Source: Flavobacteriaceae bacterium (GTDB lineage: Bacteria; Bacteroidota; Bacteroidia; Flavobacteriales; Flavobacteriaceae). From it: a DNA stretch of 64,000 nt. A model generated the notes under the pieces. The model was not told the origin of the DNA. It made no database searches and worked only from the letters and a program-made list of their open reading frames with translations. The first letter of the stretch is position 1. Every line of letters begins with the position of its first letter. Below are positions 16,360 to 24,996 of this stretch, piece after piece. Where the stretch lies: the NCBI GenBank assembly GCA_029238125.1, contig JAQWGQ010000005.1, positions 62,001 through 126,000 on the forward strand, read 5' to 3'. Both the position numbers and the translations under genes were made by a program.

Positions 16360-17736
16360 ATGACATTAATCAGCTCAGTTTCAGGTATACGCGGAACCCT
16401 AGGGGGTAAATCAGGGGATAACCTCACCCCAATTGATGTCGTGCGCTTTGCCAGTGCCTACGGAAGCTGGTTGTTGCAAAATCATGAAAAGGCAATAGTC
16501 GTGGTTGGTCGTGATGCACGACCTTCTGGCCCAATGATACAAACCTTGGTTCAACAAACATTGATTTCGCTAGGAATTGATGTGATTGACGTTGGACTAT
16601 CAACCACACCAACAGTAGAGATGGAGGTTGTGCGCCACAAAGCACATGGAGGGATTATACTTACTGCCAGTCACAACCCAAAAGAATGGAATGCCTTGAA
16701 GTTGCTAAACGAAAAAGGTGAGTTTCTCAATGCGCAGGACGGCGAGAAAATCAACCAGATGAGTCAAAACTTGTCCGCAATTGACTTTGCTGTTGTTGAC
16801 GACTTGGGGTCGATTTGTATAGAGCCAGATGCGATTCAGCATCATATTGAGGCAATACGCAACTTGCCAATCGTCGATCTTAAAGCAATTCGAACAAAAG
16901 GATTTAAAATTGTTGTCGATGGCGTGAATTCTAGTGGTGGAATCGCTGTTCCACAATTATTGCAAGCATTGGGCGCCAATGTGGTACTGATACATTGTGA
17001 ACCCAACGGCGACTTTCCTCACAACCCTGAGCCTCTTGCGCATCACTTGACAGATTTGTCAGAAGCAGTTGTTGCGCATCAAGCGGATTTGGGTATTGCC
17101 GTCGATCCCGATGTTGACCGACTCGTATTTATGGATGAAAAGGGGACATTGTTTGGAGAAGAATACACGTTAGTGGCTTGTGCCGATTATGTTTTGCGTA
17201 CCAACCCCGGAAACACGGTATCTAATTTATCTTCCACCCGTGCCCTTGCTGAAGTGACTGCCCAATATGGTGGGAACTATGTTGCTAGTGCTGTAGGCGA
17301 AGTACACGTTGTTGAGATGATGAAAAAGACAAATGCTGTGATCGGCGGGGAAGGTAATGGGGGAGTGATTTACCCTGATCTACATTACGGACGTGATGCT
17401 TTGGTAGGCATTGCCTTGTTTCTGTCTCACCTGTGTCATGCAGATTGCTCGGTATCTGTATTACGAAGCCATTACCCAAATTGGCTGATGAAAAAAGACA
17501 AAATCACACTCTCTAAAACTACAGATACAGATGCGTTATTGAAAAAAATCGCTTTGCATTTCTCTGATGAACAAGTCACTACGATTGACGGAGTAAAGGT
17601 TGACTTCCCATATGGGTGGGTGCATATCCGAAAGTCTAACACAGAGCCCATTATTCGCATATATGCAGAAGCAAAAACAAAAAGTGAATTAGACCAATTG
17701 GTGACGGCGATAGAAACCCTTGTCGCAACCGATTAG
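16360..17736 (+). CDS. glmM: phosphoglucosamine mutase
   Basis: GlmM converts glucosamine 6-phosphate to glucosamine 1-phosphate on the way to UDP-GlcNAc, feeding peptidoglycan and lipid A synthesis (lpxA, lpxC and lpxD are at 46-49 kb). It is 458 aa. The phosphoserine loop is TASHNPKEWNALK with Ser104; the metal loop is DPDVDRLVFMDE; the sugar loop is GEGNGG; the phosphate site is RKSNTEPIIRIYAEA near the C-terminus. Other members of the alpha-D-phosphohexomutase family are possible in principle, but the length and TASHNP context fit GlmM. The start is the ATG at 16360, judged from the promoter. Confidence 0.9.
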   Translation: MTLISSVSGIRGTLGGKSGDNLTPIDVVRFASAYGSWLLQNHEKAIVVVGRDARPSGPMIQTLVQQTLISLGIDVIDVGLSTTPTVEMEVVRHKAHGGIILTASHNPKEWNALKLLNEKGEFLNAQDGEKINQMSQNLSAIDFAVVDDLGSICIEPDAIQHHIEAIRNLPIVDLKAIRTKGFKIVVDGVNSSGGIAVPQLLQALGANVVLIHCEPNGDFPHNPEPLAHHLTDLSEAVVAHQADLGIAVDPDVDRLVFMDEKGTLFGEEYTLVACADYVLRTNPGNTVSNLSSTRALAEVTAQYGGNYVASAVGEVHVVEMMKKTNAVIGGEGNGGVIYPDLHYGRDALVGIALFLSHLCHADCSVSVLRSHYPNWLMKKDKITLSKTTDTDALLKKIALHFSDEQVTTIDGVKVDFPYGWVHIRKSNTEPIIRIYAEAKTKSELDQLVTAIETLVATD

Positions 17737-17817
17737 TACGTTGCGTATACTAAACTTGTAGCCCCTCTCTTTTTTGTTATATTAGCGTTAGACAAAACCC
17801 AAATCTTGTTTCGCTCC

Positions 17818-18177
17818 ATGATTAGCTTACATCTCATTCACGATATCCATAAAAGTCGTCCACTTGTCAAATCAAACGTTGTTCATGACAGAGGGTTAAT
17901 CACTTTTGTTAAACAACAAAAGGGAGTTCGTTGGCGTCAATACCTAAAGACGTGGTGTGTTTTTAAAAAGGATTTTATTGATAATTCTCAATTCAGGGGC
18001 TCACTTTCCATTACCCACCCCCCTGAAAAAATTCAAGCATTAAAGCCAGATGTTCAAAGATCACTAGGATTTATGACACATGGTAGCAAAAAATCGCTTG
18101 CAAATATCAAAAACCCTCAAGAACCTACTCCGTTTAGGGTCGATAGTGCCAATACAAAGTGCGAACAGATAAACTGA
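17818..18177 (+). CDS. uncharacterised small ORF (119 codons)
   Basis: An open frame of 119 codons fills most of the 445-base gap between glmM and the dehydratase gene and ends 2 bases before the dehydratase start codon region. The predicted protein (starting MISLHLIHDIHKSRPLV) is basic, has no signal peptide or clear membrane segment, and shows no motif I recognise. It could be a real lineage-specific gene, a decayed gene, or chance. A recognisable -7 box is missing. No other signal was seen in this gap. Confidence 0.3.
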   Translation: MISLHLIHDIHKSRPLVKSNVVHDRGLITFVKQQKGVRWRQYLKTWCVFKKDFIDNSQFRGSLSITHPPEKIQALKPDVQRSLGFMTHGSKKSLANIKNPQEPTPFRVDSANTKCEQIN

Positions 18178-18181
18178 TACA

Positions 18182-19165
18182 ATGTTAAATATTGAAGACA
18201 TAAAAAAAGCCAAAGAACGGATCTATAATTATGTGAATGAAACACCCGTTCTATCTTCTTCTGTTTTAAATGAATGGATTGGTCATGAGGTTTATTTTAA
18301 AGCCGAGTGTTTGCAAAAAATTGGAGCTTTTAAAGCAAGAGGAGCATGTAATGCAATATCATGGTTAATTGAGAACAATTCAAAACCTAAAATGGTAATT
18401 GCAAATAGTTCTGGAAATCATGCACAAGCCGTTGCATGGGCTGCGCAACAATTTAATATACCAGTAACTATTTATATGCCAACCTACTCTTCAAAAATAA
18501 AAATACAAGCAACTAATTCTTATGGTGCCCAAATAGAATTATGCAAAAACCACAATGTCTCAGATAAAAAAGTGAAACAAGCTTCAGCAGAGAAGGGTGC
18601 CTATTGGATACCACCATTTAATCATAATCAAGTAATAGCAGGTCAAGGAACTGCAATTTACGAAGCCCTTAACCAAGTTTCTAATATTGATGCTGTTTTT
18701 GCTCCTTGTGGTGGTGGTGGACTTTTGTCAGGGGCACTTGTCGCAACTCGTTCACTTTCACCCAAAACAAAAGTTATAGGAGCTGAACCTTTGAATGCGA
18801 ATGATGCAGCACAATCATTAAGAATGAATTCAATACAAAAACTTCCATCTGTTCCTGATACCATTGCTGATGGAGCCATGTCAATGGCAGTAGGTGACAT
18901 TACATTTGAGTACTTAAAAATGCTAGATGACATGTATGAAATTGAGGAATTAAAAATCATTTACTGGACACAATGGTTGACTCATTTATTAAAATTACAT
19001 GTTGAACCAACAAGTGCAATGACTATGGAAGCTGTCGCTCAATGGTTGAAAAATCAGAAAACGAAAAAGCGTGTAATGATTATTTTATCAGGCGGTAATA
19101 TTGACCGGGCAAACCAATTAAAAATATGGAATAATAATTATTTAGATCTTAGACCTGAGATATAA
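18182..19165 (+). CDS. PLP-dependent threonine/serine dehydratase or serine racemase family
   Basis: A fold-type II PLP enzyme of 327 aa. Lys51 in LQKIGAFKARGACNA is the Schiff-base lysine; SSGNHAQAVAWAA is the substrate loop; CGGGGLLSG is the phosphate-binding loop; LSGGNID lies near the C-terminus. There is no C-terminal ACT domain, so it is the catabolic or racemase type, not the long isoleucine-sensitive biosynthetic IlvA. Its codons are clearly more AT-rich than those of glmM or uvrA nearby (many AAA, AAT, ATA, TTA), which suggests more recent acquisition. Substrate (threonine, serine or hydroxyaspartate) cannot be decided from sequence. Confidence 0.85.
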   Translation: MLNIEDIKKAKERIYNYVNETPVLSSSVLNEWIGHEVYFKAECLQKIGAFKARGACNAISWLIENNSKPKMVIANSSGNHAQAVAWAAQQFNIPVTIYMPTYSSKIKIQATNSYGAQIELCKNHNVSDKKVKQASAEKGAYWIPPFNHNQVIAGQGTAIYEALNQVSNIDAVFAPCGGGGLLSGALVATRSLSPKTKVIGAEPLNANDAAQSLRMNSIQKLPSVPDTIADGAMSMAVGDITFEYLKMLDDMYEIEELKIIYWTQWLTHLLKLHVEPTSAMTMEAVAQWLKNQKTKKRVMIILSGGNIDRANQLKIWNNNYLDLRPEI

Positions 19166-19320
19166 AAAAACATAAAAAATAAAATATTGAGGTTTAGGTG
19201 TTTATGCAAATATTTATGCTCCAAACCAACTTTTGTAACGGCAGACAAAGAAGTACACCGCAGCCCAACATTTTATTTGTGTGACCGTTGTAACCATTTG
19301 GAACTGCCAAGATTCAAATA

Positions 19321-20199
19321 CTAGCTGCCAGGTCGCATTCTCTTAAACCGATTGTGAGTCCACAGATAATGACTCGGATCTTGTTTGATTAGGGACTCCA
19401 ATTCTTCCGTAAACTGATCTGTAATTTCGTAGTTTTTCACTTCTTTTGGGTTCTTCGAAAGCACAATGATCTTCGTTTCGTAAAACCCTCTTTTTACACG
19501 TCTAACTTTAGCCATTAACACTGGAATATCGTATTCTTTTGCAATGCGTTCTGCTCCTGTAAAAACAGGAACTTCCGTGCCTAAAAAAGAACGGAAGTAG
19601 GTCTTTTTCCTGATTTGAGGGGACTGGTCACTCGCAAATCCGTAGAGTGCCAAATGATTGCTTTCAGCATGTTCTTTAATGGCAGCAACTGTTTTACGTC
19701 GTGGAATTAAAAACGCACCATATCGTCGTCTTGCTTTGATGACGAGTTTGTCAAAATATGGATTGGCCAAAGGAGTGTAAATTCCATATGCGGTATGATC
19801 GGAATAATATCCCATTGATAAAAGCCATTCGTAGCTCGCATAATGCCCACACATCATAATCACAGATTTGCCTTGTAAAGCGAGATCTTGCATAATTGAG
19901 GTATTGTGAACAACAAATCGTTTTTGAATTTGGCGTTTAGAAAGAGTCAGGGATTTAAAGGTCTCCAAATACAAATCACAAAAGTGCTTATAAACTGCCT
20001 TTTCGATAGCCAAGCGCTTGACAGGGTCATTGCCAAAGCCCGTACGAATTAGATTGGCACGTACCACTTCTTTTCTGTAGCCAATGATATGGTAAAGCAC
20101 AAAAGAGAGTCCATCAGAAATAATATACAGCAAACGAAATGGCATCAAGGCGAGGGTATAGATAAAGGGGAGCGCAAAAATATAAATAAGTAATTTCAT
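19321..20199 (-). CDS. LpxL/HtrB-type lipid A acyltransferase
   Basis: A 292-aa inner-membrane acyltransferase that adds a secondary acyl chain to lipid A. It has an N-terminal membrane segment (about residues 3-25), the acyltransferase motif HYASYE (HX4E) near residue 118 and later FASDQSPQ. The family covers LpxL, LpxM and related enzymes; which position it acylates is not evident. It is divergent from the rhomboid gene and shares a symmetric promoter region with it. Confidence 0.85.
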   Translation of the reverse strand: MKLLIYIFALPFIYTLALMPFRLLYIISDGLSFVLYHIIGYRKEVVRANLIRTGFGNDPVKRLAIEKAVYKHFCDLYLETFKSLTLSKRQIQKRFVVHNTSIMQDLALQGKSVIMMCGHYASYEWLLSMGYYSDHTAYGIYTPLANPYFDKLVIKARRRYGAFLIPRRKTVAAIKEHAESNHLALYGFASDQSPQIRKKTYFRSFLGTEVPVFTGAERIAKEYDIPVLMAKVRRVKRGFYETKIIVLSKNPKEVKNYEITDQFTEELESLIKQDPSHYLWTHNRFKRMRPGS

Positions 20200-20233
20200 G
20201 AAGATCGCCTGAAAATGCTAATTTTTCGAAGTG

Positions 20234-20249
20234 CAAATATATATATTTG
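20234..20249. promoter_or_regulatory. back-to-back divergent -7 boxes forming a 16-bp palindrome
   Basis: CAAATATATATATTTG is a perfect palindrome made of two TAnnTTTG boxes: 20234-20241 read on the minus strand (toward the lpxL-type gene, start 20199) and 20242-20249 on the plus strand (toward rhomboid, start 20265). Only one polymerase could occupy it at a time, so the two genes may compete. Confidence 0.55.
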
Positions 20250-20264
20250 ACATCAAATTTAGCC

Positions 20265-20906
20265 ATGTCGACACCTATTCTACTATTGATTGTTTTCAAT
20301 GTTTTGGTTTCCTACAAAGGGTTGTCAGAATCTCGCTTTTTTGAGCGATACAAGTTTTCCGTATTAGCACTTCATCAGCAGCAGTATTATCGCCTTTTGA
20401 GTTCTGGATTTTTACACGTAGACACCGCGCATTTGGTCTTTAATATGTTTGCCCTCTACATGTTTGGCGATGTTGTTATTCAAATCACTGGCGTCTTTCT
20501 TTTTATGCTGATTTATATCCTCAGTTTGCTGGCAGGGAATTATTTTACTTATGTCAACCATAAAAATGAACCAAACTATAGCGCAGTAGGGGCGAGTGGT
20601 GCGGTTTCTGGGATTGTCTATTCATCGATACTTCTTTTTCCTCAAATGCAATTGGCCCTGATCTTCTTTCCTATCCCAATGCCAGGGTATGTATTTGGGA
20701 TCTTATATCTGTTGTATACCTTGTTTGGCATGAAAAGCCGTAGAGATAATATCGGGCATACAGCACATTTTGGGGGAGCTGTGTCGGGCTTTGCAATCAC
20801 CCTTTTTATTTTTCCAAGTTTGATTTATATGCAAACCAACCTCATCTTACTTATGCTGATTCCCTTGATTGTGTATGTAGTGATGAAAAGAAATGGCAAT
20901 TTATAG
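20265..20906 (+). CDS. rhomboid-family intramembrane serine protease
   Basis: A 213-aa polytopic membrane protein. The catalytic serine lies in GASGAVSG (Ser111) and the catalytic histidine in HTAHFGGAVSG (His168), both within hydrophobic helices; an HVDTAHLVFNMF segment at 51-62 matches the rhomboid L1/TM2 region. About six membrane segments are visible. The ATG at 20265 is preferred over the in-frame TTG at 20247, which lies in the -7 box. Its 3' end overlaps the convergent TlpA-like gene by 6 bases. Substrates are unknown. Confidence 0.88.
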   Translation: MSTPILLLIVFNVLVSYKGLSESRFFERYKFSVLALHQQQYYRLLSSGFLHVDTAHLVFNMFALYMFGDVVIQITGVFLFMLIYILSLLAGNYFTYVNHKNEPNYSAVGASGAVSGIVYSSILLFPQMQLALIFFPIPMPGYVFGILYLLYTLFGMKSRRDNIGHTAHFGGAVSGFAITLFIFPSLIYMQTNLILLMLIPLIVYVVMKRNGNL

Positions 20907-22028
20907 ATCGGCCGTTGCATTTTTAAGGATGCTTTTAATCGATGCCAAATCGTGGCTACGAGCGAGAACAGCACCGCGTTCATCAATCAAAAATAGTTCT
21001 GGAATAGAACGTACATTGTATTCAGCTGCGATGGGGTCTTGCCAATGCTTTAAGTTCGATACATGAGTCCAATTCAAATGATCGTCTTTAATCGCTTGCA
21101 GCCAGCGTTCGTTGTTACGATCAAGTGATACACTCAAAATGGTCACTCCTTTATTTTGGTAGTTGTTGTAGAGGTCAACAAGCTCAGGACTTTGGTCGCG
21201 ACAAGGTTTACACCAAGAGGCCCAAAAATCGATCACAGTAAATTTTTCTTTGGTATCGTACAGAGAAACGAGTTCGCCTTCTGGACTAGGTGCTTGAAAG
21301 TCAGGAGCAACTTCACCAACTTCTGGAGATTCCTTATTCTCTTGTACTTCTTCTGGATTGAGTAATTTCTGTATGTTTTGAGCAGATTTTGTTTTTTTGA
21401 TATATCCATCGAGTTGATCAAACAAAATTTGTGCTTCTGCAGAATCGATTTGACCAGATGTCACTTGCTGCTCAAGTATCAAAGAAGACACATAAGAATC
21501 TGGATTATCAGTGACATAGCTGAGTTCAAAATCTTTCAATTTAGCGACTATATTGTCATATTGGCCTTGCAAATCAGAGGTGTTTAAGCTGTCTTTTCGC
21601 AGCATGGCATTTCGAAGTTCAAACGAAATTTCACGCAAAGCAATATTAAATGTACTGACATCTTCTAAAAACTGACTCACATCGAGATTGGATTTTGTAC
21701 CTCTTACACTCGCATTTTGAATGCTGTCTTTAATCGCCTGAACGGTTATTGTTCCTGGCTCTAAAACAAAAGGCAACAAACTGCGAACGCCCTCAAAATT
21801 TAGGTAGTGCATTTCAGGATACTTTGCAGAACCAGAAAAGCTAAACGTACCAGCTTCAACCTTTATCGTGTCGATGGGCATAAGTTGAGATTGATCGTCT
21901 ACACCTAGCAGAAGAACGCTTTGGCCATCCTCTAAGTCGATTGTTCCATTTAGGGTATATTCAGTTGACCCAGAGGAGCAACCGATGATAAAGAGTATGA
22001 GAGTGATATATGGAGCTAGTAAACGCAT
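20901..22028 (-). CDS. TlpA-like thioredoxin-fold lipoprotein with N-terminal DUF4369-like domain
   Basis: A 375-aa periplasmic thiol-disulfide protein. The signal peptide ends in LFIIGCSSG, with a lipoprotein Cys near residue 17. Residues ~25-120 look like the DUF4369 domain common in Bacteroidota. A thioredoxin domain occupies the last ~140 residues, with WASWCKPCRDQSPELV (CxxC active site) and a SIPELFLIDERG cis-Pro segment. It probably reduces periplasmic disulfides. The start is the ATG at 22028, which gives the signal peptide directly. A good promoter lies at 22043-22072. Confidence 0.88.
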   Translation of the reverse strand: MRLLAPYITLILFIIGCSSGSTEYTLNGTIDLEDGQSVLLLGVDDQSQLMPIDTIKVEAGTFSFSGSAKYPEMHYLNFEGVRSLLPFVLEPGTITVQAIKDSIQNASVRGTKSNLDVSQFLEDVSTFNIALREISFELRNAMLRKDSLNTSDLQGQYDNIVAKLKDFELSYVTDNPDSYVSSLILEQQVTSGQIDSAEAQILFDQLDGYIKKTKSAQNIQKLLNPEEVQENKESPEVGEVAPDFQAPSPEGELVSLYDTKEKFTVIDFWASWCKPCRDQSPELVDLYNNYQNKGVTILSVSLDRNNERWLQAIKDDHLNWTHVSNLKHWQDPIAAEYNVRSIPELFLIDERGAVLARSHDLASIKSILKNATADL

Positions 22029-22042
22029 TTTTTTATTTTTTT

Positions 22043-22072
22043 CAAATGTAAGTAATGTTTTGGTATTCTCAA
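22043..22072 (-). promoter_or_regulatory. promoter of the TlpA-like gene (TTG-N19-TACATTTG)
   Basis: On the minus strand TTG (22070-22072), 19 bases, then TACATTTG (22043-22050) match the Bacteroidota -33/-7 pattern with standard spacing. The start codon follows after 14 bases. Confidence 0.65.
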
Positions 22073-22101
22073 TTGATAGAATACATTCCGTAAAATCATT
22101 G

Positions 22102-22109
22102 TATTTTTG
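22102..22109 (+). promoter_or_regulatory. -7 box of aroC
   Basis: TATTTTTG matches TAnnTTTG and lies 14 bases before the aroC ATG. A TTG exists 26 bases upstream, a spacing longer than usual. Confidence 0.5.
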
Positions 22110-22123
22110 CAAAAAATAGATTC

Positions 22124-23209
22124 ATGGCAGGCAACAAATTCGGTCATATTTTCACATTAACCACTTTCGGTGAGTCACACGGACCTGCCCTTGGTGGAGT
22201 CATTGATGGTTGTCCAGCCGGGGTGTCCATTGATGAAGATGCCATTCAAGCAGATCTTGACCGTCGAAAACCAGGTCAATCCAAAATTGTAACCCAGCGA
22301 AAAGAACCCGATCATGTTGAGATTTATTCAGGTGTTTTTGAAGGAATGACAACAGGCACACCAATTGGGTTTGTGATTCACAACAGCAATCAAAAATCAA
22401 AAGATTACGACCATATTAAAAACGCTTATCGCCCGTCTCATGCGGATTATGTCTATGATAAAAAATATGGCTTTCGCGACTATCGAGGCGGTGGTCGAAG
22501 CTCTGCTCGTGAAACAGCGGCAAGAGTTGTTGCCGGTTCAATTGCAAAACAATTCATGTCTGGTGTACAATTCCATGCTTTTGTGTCTGCTGTAGGAGAT
22601 CTCAAGCTTGAAAATCCACATCTCATCAATGATTTTTCATCGGTTGAGTCCAATCCTGTTCGTTGCCCTGACCCCAAAATGGCCAAGGAAATGGAGGAAT
22701 ACATCAAGCAAATTCGAAAAGAGGGAGACACCGTTGGCGGATTGGTTACTTGTGTCATTAAAAATGTTCCCATTGGATTGGGAGAACCCGTGTTTGATAA
22801 ACTTCATGCAGAACTCGGTAAAGCCATGCTTTCTATCAATGCCGTGAAAGGATTTGAATATGGAAGTGGTTTTGAAGGTGCTTCTTGGCGCGGAAGTCAA
22901 CACAATGATCTTTTTAATACAGATGGCACGACAAAGACAAATTATTCTGGTGGTGTTCAAGGGGGGATAAGCAATGGGATGGATATCTATTTCAACGTTG
23001 CCTTTAAGCCAGTTGCAACCATTATGCAGGATCAAAATACAATTGACAAATCTGGAAAAGAGATTACCATGGAAGGAAAAGGTCGCCATGATCCTTGTGT
23101 GGTTCCCCGTGCGGTACCTATCGTGGAAGCGATGGCATCACTTGTGCTAGCAGATTATTTTCTGATTGCACGTACAAACTCAATTATCGGGGATCATAAT
23201 ACGATTTAG
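22124..23209 (+). CDS. aroC: chorismate synthase
   Basis: The last step of the shikimate pathway: 5-enolpyruvylshikimate 3-phosphate to chorismate, with reduced FMN. The protein is 361 aa. Signatures are [18 protein letters not shown] at the N-terminus, [31 protein letters not shown] (FMN and substrate site) and the C-terminal [19 protein letters not shown]. aroB of the same pathway is at 54 kb; other aro genes are outside the window. It is a single gene, divergent from the TlpA-like lipoprotein gene. Confidence 0.97.
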   Translation: MAGNKFGHIFTLTTFGESHGPALGGVIDGCPAGVSIDEDAIQADLDRRKPGQSKIVTQRKEPDHVEIYSGVFEGMTTGTPIGFVIHNSNQKSKDYDHIKNAYRPSHADYVYDKKYGFRDYRGGGRSSARETAARVVAGSIAKQFMSGVQFHAFVSAVGDLKLENPHLINDFSSVESNPVRCPDPKMAKEMEEYIKQIRKEGDTVGGLVTCVIKNVPIGLGEPVFDKLHAELGKAMLSINAVKGFEYGSGFEGASWRGSQHNDLFNTDGTTKTNYSGGVQGGISNGMDIYFNVAFKPVATIMQDQNTIDKSGKEITMEGKGRHDPCVVPRAVPIVEAMASLVLADYFLIARTNSIIGDHNTI

Positions 23210-23306
23210 TACTTAAATCAACCTAAGACTCAACTAAGATTTCACTGTTTTACTGTTCCATATGCATTAGAACAGCTATTGTGCACTCCGTGTTTGGTGT
23301 CTGATC

Positions 23307-24518
23307 CTATACGTTGAGTTTTTCACCTTCGCTTTTAGCGATTATCACCGCTCCACAACTGTCACTCCACACGTTTACGGCAGTTCGGAACATGTCAAGA
23401 ATGCGGTCAACGGCAAGAATGAGTCCAACACCTTCAAGAGGTAACCCCATTGCTGATAGCACAACGGAAATCATAACTAGGCCTGCCATAGGGATTCCTG
23501 CAGCTCCAATTGATGCTAATAACCCTGTGAGTACGCCAATGATTTGCTCTGTAAACGTCAATTCAATTCCATATGCTTGTGCAATAAACATGGCTGCAAC
23601 CAGTTCGTATAAGGCTGTACCATCCATGTTTACAGTCGCACCAAGGGGTAGGGTAAAGCTTGTTATTTTTGTAGAAACCCCACTATTTTTATTAACAGCA
23701 CTCATAGTAAGGGGTAAGGTGGCATTGCTAGACGAGGTTGAAAAAGCTGTGATCAATGGTGTCCGCATCGCACTGAAGTGTTTTGATGGGCTAACACGAC
23801 CAATGATTTTTAAAAGGAGTGGTAACACAATCACAGCATGAATAAATAGTGCAAGGATGACCACAACCATAAACAGTCCTAAACGAGAAAAGAGTTCACC
23901 TAAATTGTTGTTTTCAGCAATTTGTTTAGCGACAATTCCGAAGATTCCAAAGGGAGTGAAACTAATAATGAAAATGGTAATTTTCATGATCAACTCAAAC
24001 AGTGAGTCAAAAAAGCTGAGCAATGTTTTACGGCTTTTTTCCTTGGTTTTCGTAATGAAAAAGCCCATTAAGATGGCAAAGAATATGATCGACAACATCT
24101 GGTTTTCGACCATAGCAATGAAAAGATTGTCTGGAACTATATTCATTAGGGTGCTTCCAAAAGATTCTTTAGCAACTCCAAGTCCATCTACTTGGTTGGC
24201 AAAGCCCAAGTCAGCGCCTACACCTGGCCTGAAGATGTTGACGGTCACTAATCCCGTAATCAACGCAATGGTACTGGTACCAATGTAATAGCTAACGGTT
24301 TTTATTCCTAAGCGTCCGAGGTTACCACCACTGCCTACATTTGCAATCCCAGATATGATTGAAGTGAAAATGAGTGGAATGATAATCATTTTAAGGGCTT
24401 TGATAAAAATGTCGCCCATCCAAGCAACGAGGTGAACATGTTCACTAAAATAAATGCCGTATAATATGGATAATGCAAAAGCAATTAAAATCTGCCAGTA
24501 TAATGCTAATTTTTTCAT
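23307..24518 (-). CDS. dicarboxylate/amino acid:cation symporter (DAACS family)
   Basis: A 403-aa sodium- or proton-coupled importer of the GltP/GltPh family, for glutamate, aspartate or C4-dicarboxylates. Eight hydrophobic helices are visible. The family signatures are the serine-rich FSTSSSNATLPLTM hairpin, NMDGTALYE, AGIPMAGLVM and DRILDMFRTAVNVWSDSCGA. In GltPh-type carriers an Arg in the last helix sets acidic amino acid specificity; here the segment reads MFRTAVNVWSDSCGAV without an obvious equivalent, so the substrate is open. It is transcribed alone. Confidence 0.9.
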   Translation of the reverse strand: MKKLALYWQILIAFALSILYGIYFSEHVHLVAWMGDIFIKALKMIIIPLIFTSIISGIANVGSGGNLGRLGIKTVSYYIGTSTIALITGLVTVNIFRPGVGADLGFANQVDGLGVAKESFGSTLMNIVPDNLFIAMVENQMLSIIFFAILMGFFITKTKEKSRKTLLSFFDSLFELIMKITIFIISFTPFGIFGIVAKQIAENNNLGELFSRLGLFMVVVILALFIHAVIVLPLLLKIIGRVSPSKHFSAMRTPLITAFSTSSSNATLPLTMSAVNKNSGVSTKITSFTLPLGATVNMDGTALYELVAAMFIAQAYGIELTFTEQIIGVLTGLLASIGAAGIPMAGLVMISVVLSAMGLPLEGVGLILAVDRILDMFRTAVNVWSDSCGAVIIAKSEGEKLNV

Positions 24519-24606
24519 AAGAGGGGGATATATGATTCTTTATATAATTACTGATATGTTAGAATATAATTTTACAAGATAGTTAAATTCAAAAAACTTG
24601 ATGGTT

Positions 24607-24996
24607 TCAGTCTTTAATAAACCTGTGATGAGTCTGAATAGGGCAATTATCATATTTGCCAAACCAGTGATATCTTCTTTTTGCGATTAATAAATACATA
24701 TAATCGAGAATCGGAGTAGGTATGATTTGAAAAAATACGCCAATGATATTGACATAGGGGAGTTGTCGCATAATCCACAATATTGCTTGACTTTTTGTGT
24801 ACACTTTCCCATGATAATTGCGTACAATGATTGAATCTGTACTTTGATGTCCTAGGACTTTTTTTGCATAGCGACTATCAATTGTAGAGAATAGAAAACG
24901 TTTTTTGGTGTCTAGGCGAATAAGAGTCTTAGAAAGTCGATTACACAACACGCATATACCATCAATAAAAATAACATGATGTTGGGGAGAGTTCAT
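24607..24996 (-). CDS. DCC-family thiol-disulfide oxidoreductase-like protein (DUF393)
   Basis: A 129-aa protein of the DCC/DUF393 family, named for the conserved DGxCxxC near the N-terminus, here FIDGICVLC with Cys15 and Cys18 in a thioredoxin-like fold. The function of the family is not firmly known; a redox role is inferred from the motif. The start codon overlaps the mutS2 stop (TAATG), so translation is probably coupled. Confidence 0.82.
   Translation of the reverse strand: MNSPQHHVIFIDGICVLCNRLSKTLIRLDTKKRFLFSTIDSRYAKKVLGHQSTDSIIVRNYHGKVYTKSQAILWIMRQLPYVNIIGVFFQIIPTPILDYMYLLIAKRRYHWFGKYDNCPIQTHHRFIKD

Noticed and set aside
19166-19320. Short frames (27-36 codons) on both strands between the dehydratase and lpxL-type genes
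   Set aside because: They look partly protein-like (a minus-strand frame ending KSWFGA, a plus-strand one with CDRCNH), but they are short, lack start signals and match nothing I know.
23253-23275. Inverted repeat CTGTTC...GAACAG between aroC and the symporter gene
   Set aside because: Six-base arms and an 11-base loop without a T-run; too weak for a terminator call.
23314-24288. Plus-strand frames of 175 and 143 codons opposite the symporter gene
   Set aside because: They are antisense shadows of a well-supported membrane transporter; composition reflects complements of its hydrophobic codons.
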